Source: Cocos nucifera
Lineage: Eukaryota; Streptophyta; Magnoliopsida; Arecales; Arecaceae
Direction of reading: 5' to 3'
Assembly: GCA_006176705.1 (NCBI GenBank)
Contig: QRFJ01000484.1
Span: 62,001-126,000, forward strand
Length of the DNA stretch: 64,000 nucleotides
A program made the translations under genes and the position numbers. Of this stretch, positions 22,790 through 35,059 are shown one piece after another; positions within the stretch are counted from its first letter, which is position 1; every line of letters begins with the position of its first letter. The notes below the pieces were generated by a model. The model had not been told where the DNA came from, searched no databases, and saw nothing but the letters and a program-made list of their open reading frames with translations.

Positions 22790-23600
22790 TAAGGTTAACA
22801 AATTAGAAAAATCTCGGCTATTGAGTTCGTTAGCTTTCGAGTCATATCCGATTTATGAATCATGCCTTCATGGCAAAATGACCAAGCTCCCTTTTATGGG
22901 ACATGGGAAAAGGGCCACAGACCTGCTTGCCCTAGTACATATTGATGTATGCAGTCCATTTGATGTGCCAGCTAGAGATAATTACATCTACTTCATCACC
23001 TTTATCGATGATTTATCACGGTATGGGTATATGTATTTGATGCGATACAAGTCTGAAGCTTTTGAAAAGTTCAAGAAATTTAGACTCGAAGTAGAAAAAT
23101 AAATAAAAAAATTCATTAAGATTCTTCAATCAAATCGAGGAGGCGAATACCTTAGTTAAAAATTCCTAGACTATCTTTAGGATAATGGCATAGTCTCTCA
23201 ATGGACTCTACCTAGAATGCCTCAACTCAATAGAGTTTCAGAATAGAGAAATCGGACCTTATTAGATATGGTTTGATCCATGATGAGCTTCACAGACGTC
23301 CCTAAATTTTTTTGGGGATATAGTTTGTTGACTGCTATATATCTACTTAATAGGATTTCATCTAAAATCGTTCCTACCATACCGTATGAGATTGGCATGG
23401 TAAGAAATCAAGTCTGAGTCATCTTAAAATTTGGGATTGTCCGGCCCATGTCAAGAGATAACAGGCGGATAAATTAAAGTCTAGATCCTTTAAAGCTTGA
23501 TTTATTGGATATCCTAAAGAGTCATTAGGATATTTTTCCTATCTCCTAGAAGATCACAATGTGATTGTGAGTTAACATGCCATCTTTCTTGAAAAATAGT
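22785..23600 (+). pseudogene. pol: Integrase of element B (continuation after C)
   Basis: It resumes the HHCC domain exactly after the GAAGA duplication (NKLEKSRLLSS, then YESC where CESC is usual, so one zinc ligand is Tyr). The core is open from 22821 to 23102 with Asp in HIDVCSP. A run of TAA then replaces Gln at 23100. The second catalytic Asp reads Asn (QSNRGGEY), the Glu in VSE is kept, and W, R and Q codons have become stops downstream. Two inactivating types are visible: G-to-A missense and nonsense. Confidence 0.87.
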
Positions 23601-24544
23601 TTATTCAAGATGGTGGCAATGAAAGATAGATTAGGCTTGAGGAGAAGGTCTCCTAAGAGCCACAAGCCAAGGAACCTATGGAATCCAATCAGATTGAGCC
23701 AGTCCAATCACTACCTCGTCCACCTCGTAGATTAGAAAGAATTTTTCATCCTCCTGAAAGGTACTTAGGTATTATTTCAGAGGACGTAGAGAAAATGTCC
23801 CTCACAGGAAAAGGGGTTCATAGTGATGATCCCAAAACCTATGACAAGGTGATATCAGATATCGACTTTGAGAAATGGTAAGAGGTAATGAAGTCAGAGA
23901 TTGACTTAATGCACTCAAACCAAGTCTAGACCTTGGTAGATCCACCTGAAAGTATAATACCTATTAGCTATAAAGGGATCTTCAAGAGAAAGATAGGTGT
24001 TGATGGAAATGTAGAGACATTCAAAGCAAGGCTCATAGTGAAAGGGTATAGTCAGCACAAAGGCATTGACTATTAGGATACTTTTTTGCCAGTAGCCATG
24101 CTCAAATCCAACCACATATTGCTTGCTGTTGCAGCCTATTTTGATTATGAAATATGACAGATGGACGTAAAAATGATGTTCTTTAATGGATATCTTGAGG
24201 AAGATATCTATATAGAACAGCTGTTGGATTTCACATCCAATGATACTGATCACAAGGTCTACAAGCTGCAAAGGTCCATATATGAACTTAAACAAGCATC
24301 TCGAAGCTGGAATGCTCATTTCAATAACGTGATTAAATTATTTGAATTCATCAAGAATGAGGAGTCCTATGTTTTCAAAAAGATCAGTGGGAGCACTGTT
24401 GTCTTTCTGATACTGTACGTGGATGACATCCTCCTTATTGGAAATGATATTCTCATGTTGGCCATAATCAAAATGTGGTTGTCTAAAGAATTCTTCATGA
24501 AAGACCTAGGAGAGGCATCCTTTATTCTAGAAATTATGGTCTAA
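23601..24544 (+). pseudogene. pol: Reverse transcriptase of element B
   Basis: The linker is open at 23678-23881 (PPERYLG), followed by RT with stops at W and Q codons (near 23878, 23927, 24076 and 24155). The TGA at 24155 replaces the Trp of EIWQMDV. From 24161 the frame is open for 127 codons: the LNGYLEED counterpart, SIYELKQASRSW, the catalytic YVDD at 24416-24427, and KDLGEASFI. It then meets a stop at 24542 and a frameshift. The active-site Asp pair is intact although the frame is not. Confidence 0.88.
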
Positions 24545-25395
24545 AAGATAGATCAAATAGGATGTTGGATGTCTCACAAAAGATGTACATAGAGGAGGTG
24601 CTAAAGTGGTTTAGCATAGAAAACTCCAAGAGGGGATTGGTGCCCTTTAGACATGGCATTCATCTCTCCAAGAAGATGTGTCCCAACACATCTGAGGAGA
24701 TTGAATGCATGAGCAAGATTCCTTATGCTTCGGCAATAAGGAGTCTCATGTATGCCATGCTATGTACACGACCTGATATTGCCCATGCTGTGAGTGTCAC
24801 GAGCAGGTATCAGTCGAATCCAGATGAAGAGCACTGGACTTCTGTGAAATGTATCCTTAAGTACTTGAGAAGGACTAAGAATATGTTTCTAGTCTTTGGT
24901 AATGAAGAACTCCAGATCCAAGAGTATATAGACTCAGATTTTATATCCGATATATATGATCGAAAGTCGATATCTGAAAGTCTGTTTATTTATAATGGTG
25001 GTGCTGTCAGCTGAAAAAATTTCAAGTAGACGGTGATAGCAGATTCCACCATGGAAGCAGAGTACATCACTGCATCGAAAGCTGTAAATAAGGCATTTTG
25101 ATATAAGAAGTTCGCTACAGAGCTCGGAGTGATGCTATTAGATGCCGTCCCTCTATACTACGACAATAATGGTGCCATAGTCCTAGCTAAGGAGCTAAGG
25201 TTTCACCAAAAATTCAAGCACATCGAGCGGCGATATCACCTCATCCGCGATTACCTTAAAAAGAAATATGTCGAGATCAAGAGAGTCGATACTGTAGATA
25301 ATGTGGCTGATCTACTGATAAAGTCATTGAGCGAGCAGAAGATCAAAGCCCATCTTGAGAAGATGGGACTTAGATTTGTAGCCAATTGGCTTTAG
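24545..25395 (+). pseudogene. pol: RNase H of element B (full-length domain, a few stops)
   Basis: The domain is open at 24562-25014 and 25129-25395, with three stops between (W and Q codons near 25012, 25027 and 25099). It contains YIDSDF with the first Asp, then MEAEYITASKA with the Glu, then YYDNNGAI with the second Asp, then the RYHLIRD and C-terminal GLRFVANWL ends. It is complete in length, which allows the 197-bp deletion in C to be measured. The polypurine tract and 3' LTR follow. Confidence 0.9.
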
Positions 25396-25409
25396 GTCAA
25401 ATGGGAGTT
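25396..25409 (+). other. Polypurine tract of element B
   Basis: GTCAAATGGGAGTT lies directly before the TG of the 3' LTR at 25410. Confidence 0.7.
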
Positions 25410-25746
25410 TGTTAGATGTGTGCCTTAGAAGCAAGATTGGCTGTCACTTGTAATACACTTCTAAGGATAATTTTATAATTTAACTATAAATTAATAAATA
25501 AATTATTTTTCTATCATAGTGTATATTTAAAAGTGTCTATGATACACCCTTTGAGTTAATGGTAATGACAATTCATATTTTCAAGAGTTGAAAATTTAAG
25601 ACATGAATTTTCATAATTAACTCATAAACTGCTCCCAATCGTAGGATCATCACGAGAATGATGATCAATCTAGAAGATTGGTGTATGATCGCTTTCTTAG
25701 GATTGACATATCTTGAGTCTATGGTGTGGAGAACCGAAGTGAGAGT
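25410..25746 (+). mobile_element. 3' LTR of element B, left part
   Basis: The first 337 bases of a family-1 LTR start TGTTAGATGTGTGCC. It is broken at GAAGTGAGAGT, where a reverse-strand LTR end (TGAAGGAAAATCC) begins. It continues at 42442 after a 16.7-kb insertion complex. Confidence 0.85.
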
Positions 25747-26492
25747 TGAAGGAAAATCCTGATTTCCTAGGTCAGGTTCGTTCGGATCTAATTGGATCGA
25801 GAGGCATATTTCAAAATTTTCCTCTTAGATTCTAATCAGATCTGATATGTTTTCAGATCTGATTTATAATCTGATAATTAAAAAAATAAAACTAAATTAA
25901 TTCTAAATTAATTTTACCTTGATCTTGGGTAATCTGATTACCCATTGATGATCCTGTGGAAGCTCTGAGGTTCTGGATCTAGCCACGCAAGTGCCTGATC
26001 TCTACCGATATCCACTTGGACTGCATCTAGAGATCTTCTTCTTCTCTTTCTTTTCTCCAAAAATTAGATCTGGATCTGATTTGGAGGATCTTCAAAATAC
26101 CTTCTGAAGATCACCTGTCGTCTCTGCAGCAGTGCTGCCTTCTTCCTTTTTTGTCAGCCTTTTCTTGCCTGACTCACACTAATCTAAAGAACCCAACTTT
26201 CTTGGGCATCGAGAGGAGAGAGAGGATCAGATGTTGGCATGAAGAAGGGAGAGGGGCAGCCTTGGGGTGTGTCTAGGAGAGAAGAGTTCTTCAAAAGTGG
26301 GCGCAAATAGGATCTATTTATAGACTCTGCTACGCCATGCAGTGCTGCATCACCCCAACCAATCACATTGCTTCGTTCAATCAGATCTAAATCTGATTGG
26401 TGAGATGAGAGACCCACGGATTCATCCTAAGGTGGTGCCTAATATTGGTCAAAGTCTACAGGTGAGGGTCACCTAGTTTGAATCCAACAAAT
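25747..26492 (-). mobile_element. 3' LTR of element D (1b, 3' part only)
   Basis: It starts on the plus strand with TGAAGGAAAATCC, the complement of the LTR 3' end, and runs about 746 bases. A TATTTATA (TATA box complement) lies near 26316. The rest of this LTR is interrupted by K at 26493. Confidence 0.8.
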
Positions 26493-28003
26493 TGAAGGGA
26501 AATCCTGATTTCCCGATCCAGGTTCGTTCAGATCTGATCAGATCAAGAGATATATTTCAAAATTTTTTTTCTTTAATCTGTATCAAATTTGGGATGTTTC
26601 AAATTTTATTCTTATTATTTTAATAAATAAAATAAAATAAAAATAAATTAAATCAAATTTAATTTACCTGATTTGGATAATCCAATTACCCGTTGATGAT
26701 CCTATATGTAGCGGAAGGTTCTGGATCTAGCCACGCAAGCACCTGGCCTCTACCGGTATCCACTCAAGCTGGATCTAGAGATCCTCTTCTTCTCTATCAT
26801 ATCTCCAAAAATTAGATCTAGATCTAATCTAAAGGATCTTCAAAATTTCTTTTGAAGTTCAGCAGTCGTCCTTTACAGCAGTGCAGCCTTCTTGCTTTTG
26901 ATCGCCTTTCTTTGATCTGGATCGCACCAACCAAGCTCCAAAACTATTTTGGACGTGGAGAGGAGATGGAGAAGAAGCTTTGGCATGGAGGAGGAGAGGA
27001 GAAAAGGCCTTTGGGCGTATGGAAACTCTTATCTCAATCAATCTTTGAGTTGGACGCAGGGTCTTATTTATAGACTACCTGTGATCCAACTCCTCTTCTT
27101 CCCAACCAATCACAACCCTTTGTGAAATCAGATCTAAATCGGATTGGTGGGAATAGAGTCCCCTAGATTCTTTCTTAGAGGGTGCCTAAGACCAATCAAA
27201 GTTGGTTCTTAGAAGAACTCTAATTGGAATCCAAAAAGGAGATGGAGTCCTTGTCCAACAAGGACTCCTAGGCACCTCCAGCTTGGGTACACGCCTAGGG
27301 TGGCGTGCGCCCTCCTCCTTGCCAGGTTCTGGTAGGGGGACAGGCCCCCACCAGCTCTCCAATAGGTGCATGACATGTGGTCAAAAGTCAAAGTGTCAAT
27401 GGTCAATGTTTGACCAGTCAAAGGTAGACTTTTGACCAAAGTCAAAGAACAAGAAATGACAGGTGACCAAAAATGGCAGGTAATGTCTTACAAAATAAGA
27501 CAACCTTTTCTGACTTGGACAACCTCCAGTCAGACCATATGAAGGCCTCTAATTGAGCACAAACTCCTTTGGCTCAGACAGGATAACTTATTTATGATAG
27601 TAAAAGAAGAACGTTAGGTTCAATCGAGTGCTAGCACGATTTCCTTGAACCTAATTGAATCTCATTCAGATCAATTGAACTAGATCAGTTCAATTGATGA
27701 TCACCAGATTCAAACCCTTGTTTGTGTGACCCAGTTAGGTTCAGTTCTGTATGGTAATGGGATATGTCATGATCTCTATCATCGACATCATTTTCGATGG
27801 ATCGAAACTTTTCTTCTGATTCGAAAGCTATGAATGATCGATCATTAAATCATTCTAATTGCTCCAAAATCCACAGTGACACCTAGTAGCAATATATGGT
27901 GGCAACCCATCAGAGCTAATGCGAACCTCTGTGAGTACCTGTGTGATTAGTTCTTCTATCTTGAGCTCGATCAGATTAGGGTTAAGGTAAACTCGTCAAA
28001 CCC
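26493..28003 (-). mobile_element. Piece K: family-1a LTR inserted in D, running into gap
   Basis: This is a reverse-strand 1a LTR. It begins TGAAGGGAAATCC (complement of the LTR 3' end) and is colinear for 1511 bases with 22784 back to about 21274. The complement of the TATA box is at 27065-27072. About 755 LTR bases remain hidden in the N gap. The left flank is CAAAT. Whether K is a solo LTR or part of a whole element cannot be told. Confidence 0.85.
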
Positions 28004-28785
28004 NNNNNNNNNNNNNNNNNNNNNNNNNNNNNNNNNNNNNNNNNNNNNNNNNNNNNNNNNNNNNNNNNNNNNNNNNNNNNNNNNNNNNNNNNNNNNNNNN
28101 NNNNNNNNNNNNNNNNNNNNNNNNNNNNNNNNNNNNNNNNNNNNNNNNNNNNNNNNNNNNNNNNNNNNNNNNNNNNNNNNNNNNNNNNNNNNNNNNNNNN
28201 NNNNNNNNNNNNNNNNNNNNNNNNNNNNNNNNNNNNNNNNNNNNNNNNNNNNNNNNNNNNNNNNNNNNNNNNNNNNNNNNNNNNNNNNNNNNNNNNNNNN
28301 NNNNNNNNNNNNNNNNNNNNNNNNNNNNNNNNNNNNNNNNNNNNNNNNNNNNNNNNNNNNNNNNNNNNNNNNNNNNNNNNNNNNNNNNNNNNNNNNNNNN
28401 NNNNNNNNNNNNNNNNNNNNNNNNNNNNNNNNNNNNNNNNNNNNNNNNNNNNNNNNNNNNNNNNNNNNNNNNNNNNNNNNNNNNNNNNNNNNNNNNNNNN
28501 NNNNNNNNNNNNNNNNNNNNNNNNNNNNNNNNNNNNNNNNNNNNNNNNNNNNNNNNNNNNNNNNNNNNNNNNNNNNNNNNNNNNNNNNNNNNNNNNNNNN
28601 NNNNNNNNNNNNNNNNNNNNNNNNNNNNNNNNNNNNNNNNNNNNNNNNNNNNNNNNNNNNNNNNNNNNNNNNNNNNNNNNNNNNNNNNNNNNNNNNNNNN
28701 NNNNNNNNNNNNNNNNNNNNNNNNNNNNNNNNNNNNNNNNNNNNNNNNNNNNNNNNNNNNNNNNNNNNNNNNNNNNNNNNNNNNN
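28004..28785. other. Assembly gap (782 N)
   Basis: All bases are undetermined. The left side is in mid-LTR (K) and the right side is in the leader of D, so the gap hides at least the rest of K's LTR, the rest of D's interrupted 3' LTR and any of D's coding region. The stated size is probably too small. No gene should be called here. Confidence 0.95.
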
Positions 28786-30042
28786 AACAATTATGACTAA
28801 CCTAGTGCATGGGTTAGCTCAGATTGTTAATCACTTTAGATCAGGACTGGGTCAACAAATATGGCCAAGTAAGTGAGACCGATGGAAGGGATATGCCATT
28901 AACTTGACAAGAACACATTTGAGTCGAGTAGCTCCCAATTAAAAATCAGTCAATCGTATCTGCTAGACTTATCTTAGACACCAAATTATTGAGCCAGAAC
29001 CAATCAGGTTAGCCTACAATCCAGACTCTAACCATCGATTCTAATTAGGTCTTAGTTTGATCGATCACTCATGTGATTCGATATTGATCCAAACTTAATC
29101 CTATTAGGCTGGTCAATTTAAGCACTTTTGATCCCATCTAACCAGCTCTTGATTTGGTTTGATCAACCGCTAGACCTAATTGAGCTACCCAAGCCCAAAC
29201 CCAATTTTATGAATATGTCTTAAATCTAAAAATTCTCAATTTTTAGATTTAACATATTTCATAATCTTAATTCTTAATTAAGTTTAGGATTCACAAATAA
29301 AACATGTAAATAAAATCCTAAGATTTCAGGATCTAGGGTTTTGCAAAAAATAAGTTTTAGATTTTTTGATTAAGGATGAACGTGCAGCACCCCTACACAT
29401 CATAAGAATACCCCATCGAATGAGAGGAGAGGGCATTCAAACCCTATTTTATTCTTATGATTGGACGGCCAAGGGGAACGCCTTAATCAGAAATACGAAA
29501 ACTACAAAACTAGTTAGATCTACATCATATATCTCATATATAAAAATTAATCTAACTATAAACATATTTTGCATACATCTTCATGCATCATATCATGCAT
29601 ATTTTAATATCTAAATTATCTCATAATCATCTAAAAAATTAAATTTAAATTGATCATATCAAAATAAATTCTATTCTAGATAATTATGTAGAACTATTCT
29701 ACAACTAGTCTAAACATGCATTCATCATATCTCATATGAACAAAAATTAAATAACTTTATTTTCTATTTTATAGATCTTATTATAATATTTATAATATCA
29801 AAAAAATAATAAATAAATAGATCTAAAAATTATAACTAACCAAATTAAATTATGATCATGCAAGACTATACATAGAACAATTCTATTCTACAGCTAGTCA
29901 TGCATCTTGTACAACTTAGATCTAAATTATTTAATTTTTAATTTTTTTAATTTTAGATTTAATCACATCTCATGTGACATCTGAAATTACCTAATTATTA
30001 GATTAAAATAAATTAAAATCAGATCTAATGCAAATACAACCT
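28786..30042 (-). other. 5' leader of element D
   Basis: Non-coding and colinear on the minus strand with the leader of B. It contains the CATAAGAA/TTCTTATG stem (29401-29408 with 29452-29459), the leader block shared with family 2 (about 28860-28990), and a donor-like site that reads AAGATAAG (G-to-A at the splice G). Confidence 0.72.
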
Positions 30043-30055
30043 GGCTCTGATACCA
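30043..30055 (-). other. Primer-binding site of element D
   Basis: GGCTCTGATACCA on the plus strand is the exact complement of TGGTATCAGAGCC. It lies two bases inside the LTR end. Confidence 0.92.
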
Positions 30056-30057
30056 AT

Positions 30058-32340
30058 TGAAGAGAAAACCTAGTTTTTTGGGTCAGGTTCATTCAGATCT
30101 AATTAGATCAAGAGAGATATTTCAAAAATTTTTCTCTTGGATCTAGATTAGATTTGAGACTTTTCAGATATGATATTATTGATCTAATAAAAGAAAATAA
30201 AATAAAATAAAAAATAAATTAAATCTAATTTAATTTATCTTATTGAGGGAAATCTGATTATCCTGTGATGATCCTGATGTCTGCCTGAGGTTCTGAATCT
30301 AGCCACGCAAGTACCTGGCCTCTATCGGTATCCATTTGGATAGGATTTGAAGATCTTCTCCTTCTTTATCATCTCTCTAAAAATTAGATCTGGATCTAAT
30401 TTTGAAGATCTTCAAAACTCCTTTCGAAGATTTGAGTTGTCTCTTGCAGCAGTGCTGCCTTCTTTTTCCTGTCGTCTTTCTTTTGCTTGGATCGCACCAA
30501 ACTAAAGCCCAAAATTTCTTGGGCATGGGTAGGAGAGAGAAGACCTAAAGATGGCATGGAGGAAGGAGAGGGGCAGCCTTGTGGCATGGGCAATGGGTCA
30601 AGCCTCTTAGATCTTGGTGTAGATAGGGCTTTTATAAACCCTGTTGCACCATGTAGTGCCACGTTATCCCGACCAATCATGGCCTTTGGTATAATTAGAT
30701 CTAAATTTGATTGATGGGATGACATCATCTGATCAAATTAGATGAGAGCCCCTTTGAATCATCCTTAGATGGCACCAAGACTGATCAAAGATAAGTCTTT
30801 GGTGCCACCTAGGTAGAAATCCTGAAGCAATTGGAGTCCCATCTGTATGGGACTCTAGATGCTCTATCCATGGGTTCACGCCTCCCTAGGTGTGCACCCC
30901 TTATCCATCTACCTTTTAGCAGATGGACTAGTCCAAAAAATCTCTCCTATGATGGCTTGACATATGGGCAAATGTCTAAGTGTCAAAGGTCAACATTTGA
31001 CCAAATGTCCGAAACAGAATTTAGCAGGTGATGAAAAATAGTATGTGTTGTCTCAAATTCATCTCATAAATTAAGACAATCTTTTTTTGACCTAGACAAG
31101 CTTCAGTCAGACCAAATAAAGGTACCTAAGTGAGCCCAAACATATTTGGCTCAGTCGAGACAACTTTTATGATAATTAAAGGAGAACATTAGGCTCAATA
31201 GTGTGCTAGCATGATTTGCTTGAACCTAATTGAATCTAATTCAAATCAATTAAACTCGATTAGTCCGATTGATGATATCTAGATCAAAATCCTTATTTGT
31301 ATGACTCAATTAGGTTTAATTCTATATGGTAATGAGATATGTCATGATCTCTATCATCGACATCATCGAAACACCTTCCAATGGATCAGAACTTTTTTGA
31401 TTCAGACAACTAGTACGATTGATCATCTAAATCATTCTAATTGCTCTCAAAATCTACCAATGACACCTAGTAGCATATGGTGGCAATCCATCAGAACTAA
31501 AAATGAACATCTCGATGTAGTTACCTGTGTGATTAAGTTCTTCTATCTTAAGCTCCGATCGGATTAGGGTTAAGGTGAACTTGTCAAACCCTAATTTTCG
31601 TCATATGATTAATCATTTGATTCAAGTTCAATGTGAAAACTTTAATAGAAACTCTTTCTATTATTTCACTCTACCATGGCCATGGGCTTACGGACTTGAT
31701 TCTCATTATCATCATAGGACTACTCCTCATCTACCAAGATAGATAGATTTTCTATTGGTGCAATCCAATTCCTACAATGAATATGCTATAGCCAACATAC
31801 ACCTTAGGATTCTGAATGGCTAGGAGATCAAGTCATGGTATAGTCAAACTATAACATCCTCAAGATGAACTATCGATGCACCTTCGGTTAAAGAACCAGA
31901 CACAACTGCATCTTTGAGCTAGTCATCGATGAGAAGCTAGACTTTCTAATGACTGCTCGAGGTGGTCATGCTCAGTGCCCTCATTCTCTAATGAGTATCT
32001 ATACTCTCGCTCTAGTATTTCTACACCATAGACTCAAGACTCATCTACTATAAAAAAGCAATTGTACACCAACCTTCTGGATCAATCATCATCCTCATGA
32101 TGATCCTACGATCAGGAGCATTTTATGAGTTAATAATGAAAATTCATATCTTAAATTTTCAACTTTTGAAAATAAGAACTATCATTGCCATTAACTCAAG
32201 GGATGTATTACAGACACTAAATACACATTGTGATAAAAAATAATCTATTTTATTATTTATAGTCAAAATTATAATTTTGCCCTTAGAAGTGTATAATAAG
32301 TATCAGCCAATTCTGGCTTGTAGGGCATACATATCTAATA
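30058..32340 (-). mobile_element. 5' LTR of element D (1b, full length, 2283 bp)
   Basis: On the plus strand it runs from TGAAGAGAAAACC to GGCATACATATCTAATA. The length equals that of the complete 1a LTR. The terminal TG of the LTR is TA here, a transition that would prevent integrase processing of this end. Confidence 0.9.
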
Positions 32341-34555
32341 TTTTTTTAAAAAAATAAGTTTTTATGGAAAGATAACTTTTAGATCTATAAATTCTATTTA
32401 GATCATATCTAAAAATTGGATATCCATAGAGATGAAAATCAGAAGAGAAGAGAGGCATGAGGAAAAAGTAAAGTGCTGTAGGACTCTGCTCATCTTCACT
32501 CCAAGATTTTTTTTTCACCTAAAACTAATGATCAATCACTCTAAAATTTTTACCACATAATGCTAACCCCTTCTTATGCATGTACAAAAATTCTCATAAT
32601 TTATTGATGTGAATACCATGGGAAAAATGAATGGAAAGAGATAAGGGTCGAGTGGTTGGGAGATTTTAATTAACCACTCACTTGATTTCAAAAATCAAGT
32701 GAGCCTCTTATCCTTATCCAATGCCCCCTCCCATGTGTTTAATATGTAGAAGGACTCTCCTTCTATGTGTGCACATTTTTATTTCTCTAAAAAATATTTG
32801 ATAAACAAAAGGGAGGGAGTGGGAAGCAGATAACATTGGATCGGTTCCAACCTCCAACAAAATGAGTTGAATTCAAAACTCAACTTACTTTGAACCGGTC
32901 CAACCCTTGGACCAGGTCAAAAGAAGATAAGAGAGGGGGCGCAAAAACCTTCTAGGTGATAGAAAAGGTTACATACAAAATTTTGGGTGTGGAACAAGAG
33001 TAGAAAAGTTAAAAAATGGTGGGCACATGGGAGAGTTTGAATTCAAATTTCATTTAACTTGGTCCTAATTAGTTTCAACCAAACTAATTAATCTAGACCC
33101 AATTAGACTAAATTAAATCCAACTAAATTAGGCTTAGCCTAATTCAATAAAATCCTAATCAAATTATAAATTAATTAGATACAGGTCCTAATCAAATCAG
33201 GGTCAAAACTCCCATAGCGATTAGGTCATCTCATGATCTGATCGGATCAAATCCAATCGAATCAAATTCAATCAGACTTAATCGAATCCTCATCGCTTAA
33301 TTAAATTGAGCTAATCAGCAATTGAATTACTAATTAATCCTTCAAAAAATATCTGAGTTTAAATCGGGCAATAGAGTTCCATCAACATGAAACTCTTGAA
33401 GAGTCCCAAACCAGTGGGACTCTTGAATCCAGTGTCCCAAACGAATCGAACTCACGATCATAGAGTCCCAAACCAATGAAACTCTTGATCAGAGAGTCTC
33501 AAATGAGTAGGACTCAAAGTTTTAATCCATTAGAACTCTTGGTCACAGTGTCCCAGTCCAGTAGAACTCTTGACCATAGAGTTCCAATCTAGTGGGACTC
33601 TTGACCACAGAGTCTTAGATCATCGAAACTCAATATCAACCATCAGATTAGATAGAAACTTCTATTATGTGTGACCCCATAGGTTCAAATTCTAAGTCGG
33701 TAGCATAGAAACTAATTTTCTGTACCAATCGATGTATCCATTAGCAATGATACCCGACATTCGGATAGGTCGAATAATTGCAATGCAACATCGACAAACC
33801 TATGGTATATGGTTACCGTATAATTCATCCCCTTTATCTTGATGATCAAAAAGAATGATTTAGGATTTACTGTCAATCCTAAAATTCATCCACAGTGTAT
33901 TTCAAAATTTAGCATCTATCATGTGGAATACCTCGATCGAGGATTTGCTAAATTGAAATACAGTGATGCACTTGCTCCAACACTTGGAGGAGCCAATCCC
34001 ATCTTGACTCACATACCGACAAGCCAAGTACTTGACTGCATCAAGTAGTCTTCCATCATTGAATTAAAAATTCAGATAGTCCGGTACCTAATTGCAGTAA
34101 GTTGCTTCCCGGTCACCATGGTGATCTCAGGTCTAAGGGACACTCATACCCATATCCTTCATGAGCAACTCTTAACAGTAGAGAGCTTTGTAGTTGGATC
34201 ATGTTCAGTGAAATGTACCCCTATACTTCACCTACATGCCATAACAGTATCTCCATACTTCTTGGTTAAAAGGACACCAATACTTATGGCACATAATGAC
34301 CTACACTCGGTACGTTGTCGTCCTGGATAACAATGAATCATTTGGTCGTGAACACATTTGAGGATTAAACGATAAATCCTCCTTTGTCGAGTCTAAATAT
34401 TTCTGAGGACTTCATCATAGAAGAATTCATTACAAAAAGATGTACAAAGTGATGAATATGCCAAAAAATAATTTTATTTATTAATAATTCAAGTATAATT
34501 ATATTTAGCTCAATCATCTACAAACTAGATGATTGGCTTTAAGATACACTTTTCA
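32341..34555 (-). mobile_element. 3' LTR of element H (3'-truncated)
   Basis: It is colinear with 40221-42441. The terminal CA at 34554-34555 (complement of TG) lies next to the polypurine tract. It holds the hairpin array at about 33376-33632. The side toward 32341 is cut where D's LTR begins. Confidence 0.87.
33376..33632 (-). repeat. GAGTC/GACTC hairpin array in LTR of H (left)
   Basis: Degenerate tandem units of about 36-40 bases contain AGAGTCCCA and TGGGACTCT arms. They are colinear with the arrays at 41256-41512, 47869-48115 and 56285-56525. Confidence 0.75.
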
Positions 34556-34570
34556 ATAACTTCCACTTAG
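34556..34570 (-). other. Polypurine tract of element H
   Basis: The complement reads CTAAGTGGAAGTTAT, directly before the LTR. In E it reads CTAAGTGGAAGATTA. Confidence 0.7.
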
Positions 34571-35059
34571 ACTAAAGCCACTCAGAACAGTATCGAATAC
34601 CCATCTTTCATTTGTGATTGTCGAACTCTTTGATTTCGAGAGCTTTAGTAAAGGAGTCGGCCACGTTCTTCTTTCCATCGATCTTTTGAGGCTCGACATC
34701 ACCTCACTCCACGATCTCTCGTACAAGATGATAGCGATGTAGAATATGTTTGGTGTGCTGATGTGCCTTTGGCTCTTTTGCTTGAGCTATGGCTCTAGTG
34801 TTGTCACAGTATAGCAAAACCAGACCATCCAACGAGGATGCCACTCCCAGCTCGTCGATAAACTTCCACAACTACACAGCTTCCTTCACAGCATCAGATG
34901 CCACGATATACTCCACCTCGCACACAGAATCGGCTATAGTATGCTGCTTGAAACTCTTTTAGCAGACCGCTCCACCATTTATGATAAACATAAAACCTGA
35001 CATACTTTTGCTATCATCATTGTATAACTGAAAACTAGAATCAGTATATCCTATAAGTT
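34571..35059 (-). pseudogene. pol: RNase H of element H
   Basis: On the minus strand it aligns with E 54870-55324. It contains SVSGFMF, an ADSVCEVEY segment with the Glu region, LLYCDN with an Asp, KHILHRYHLVREI, and a C-terminus ending GIRYCSEWL before a stop. A frameshift near 35085 separates it from RT, and a few Trp or Gln codons are stops. It is better preserved than E's copy over the C-terminal half. RNase H would remove the RNA strand during cDNA synthesis. Confidence 0.83.

Larger units (their letters stand above)
25747..32340 (-). mobile_element. Element D: reverse-strand family-1b retrotransposon, internally gutted
   Basis: Read on the minus strand: 5' LTR 32340-30058, primer-binding site, leader to 28786, assembly gap, then 1a LTR piece K (28003-26493), then the end of D's own 3' LTR (26492-25747). 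D inserted into B's 3' LTR. No gag or pol survives outside the gap. The 5' terminus has mutated from TG to TA (CTAATA on the plus strand). No duplication matching the left flank AGAGT is seen on the right, where element H begins. Confidence 0.75.

Noticed and set aside
27996..28790. Apparent long open frame of unknown residues
   Set aside because: It is the 782-N gap.
34118..34330. 70-codon frame in H's LTR, with relative at 42002-42184
   Set aside because: The pair comes from the two LTRs of H. The frame is on the strand opposite to the element and is not kept in E.
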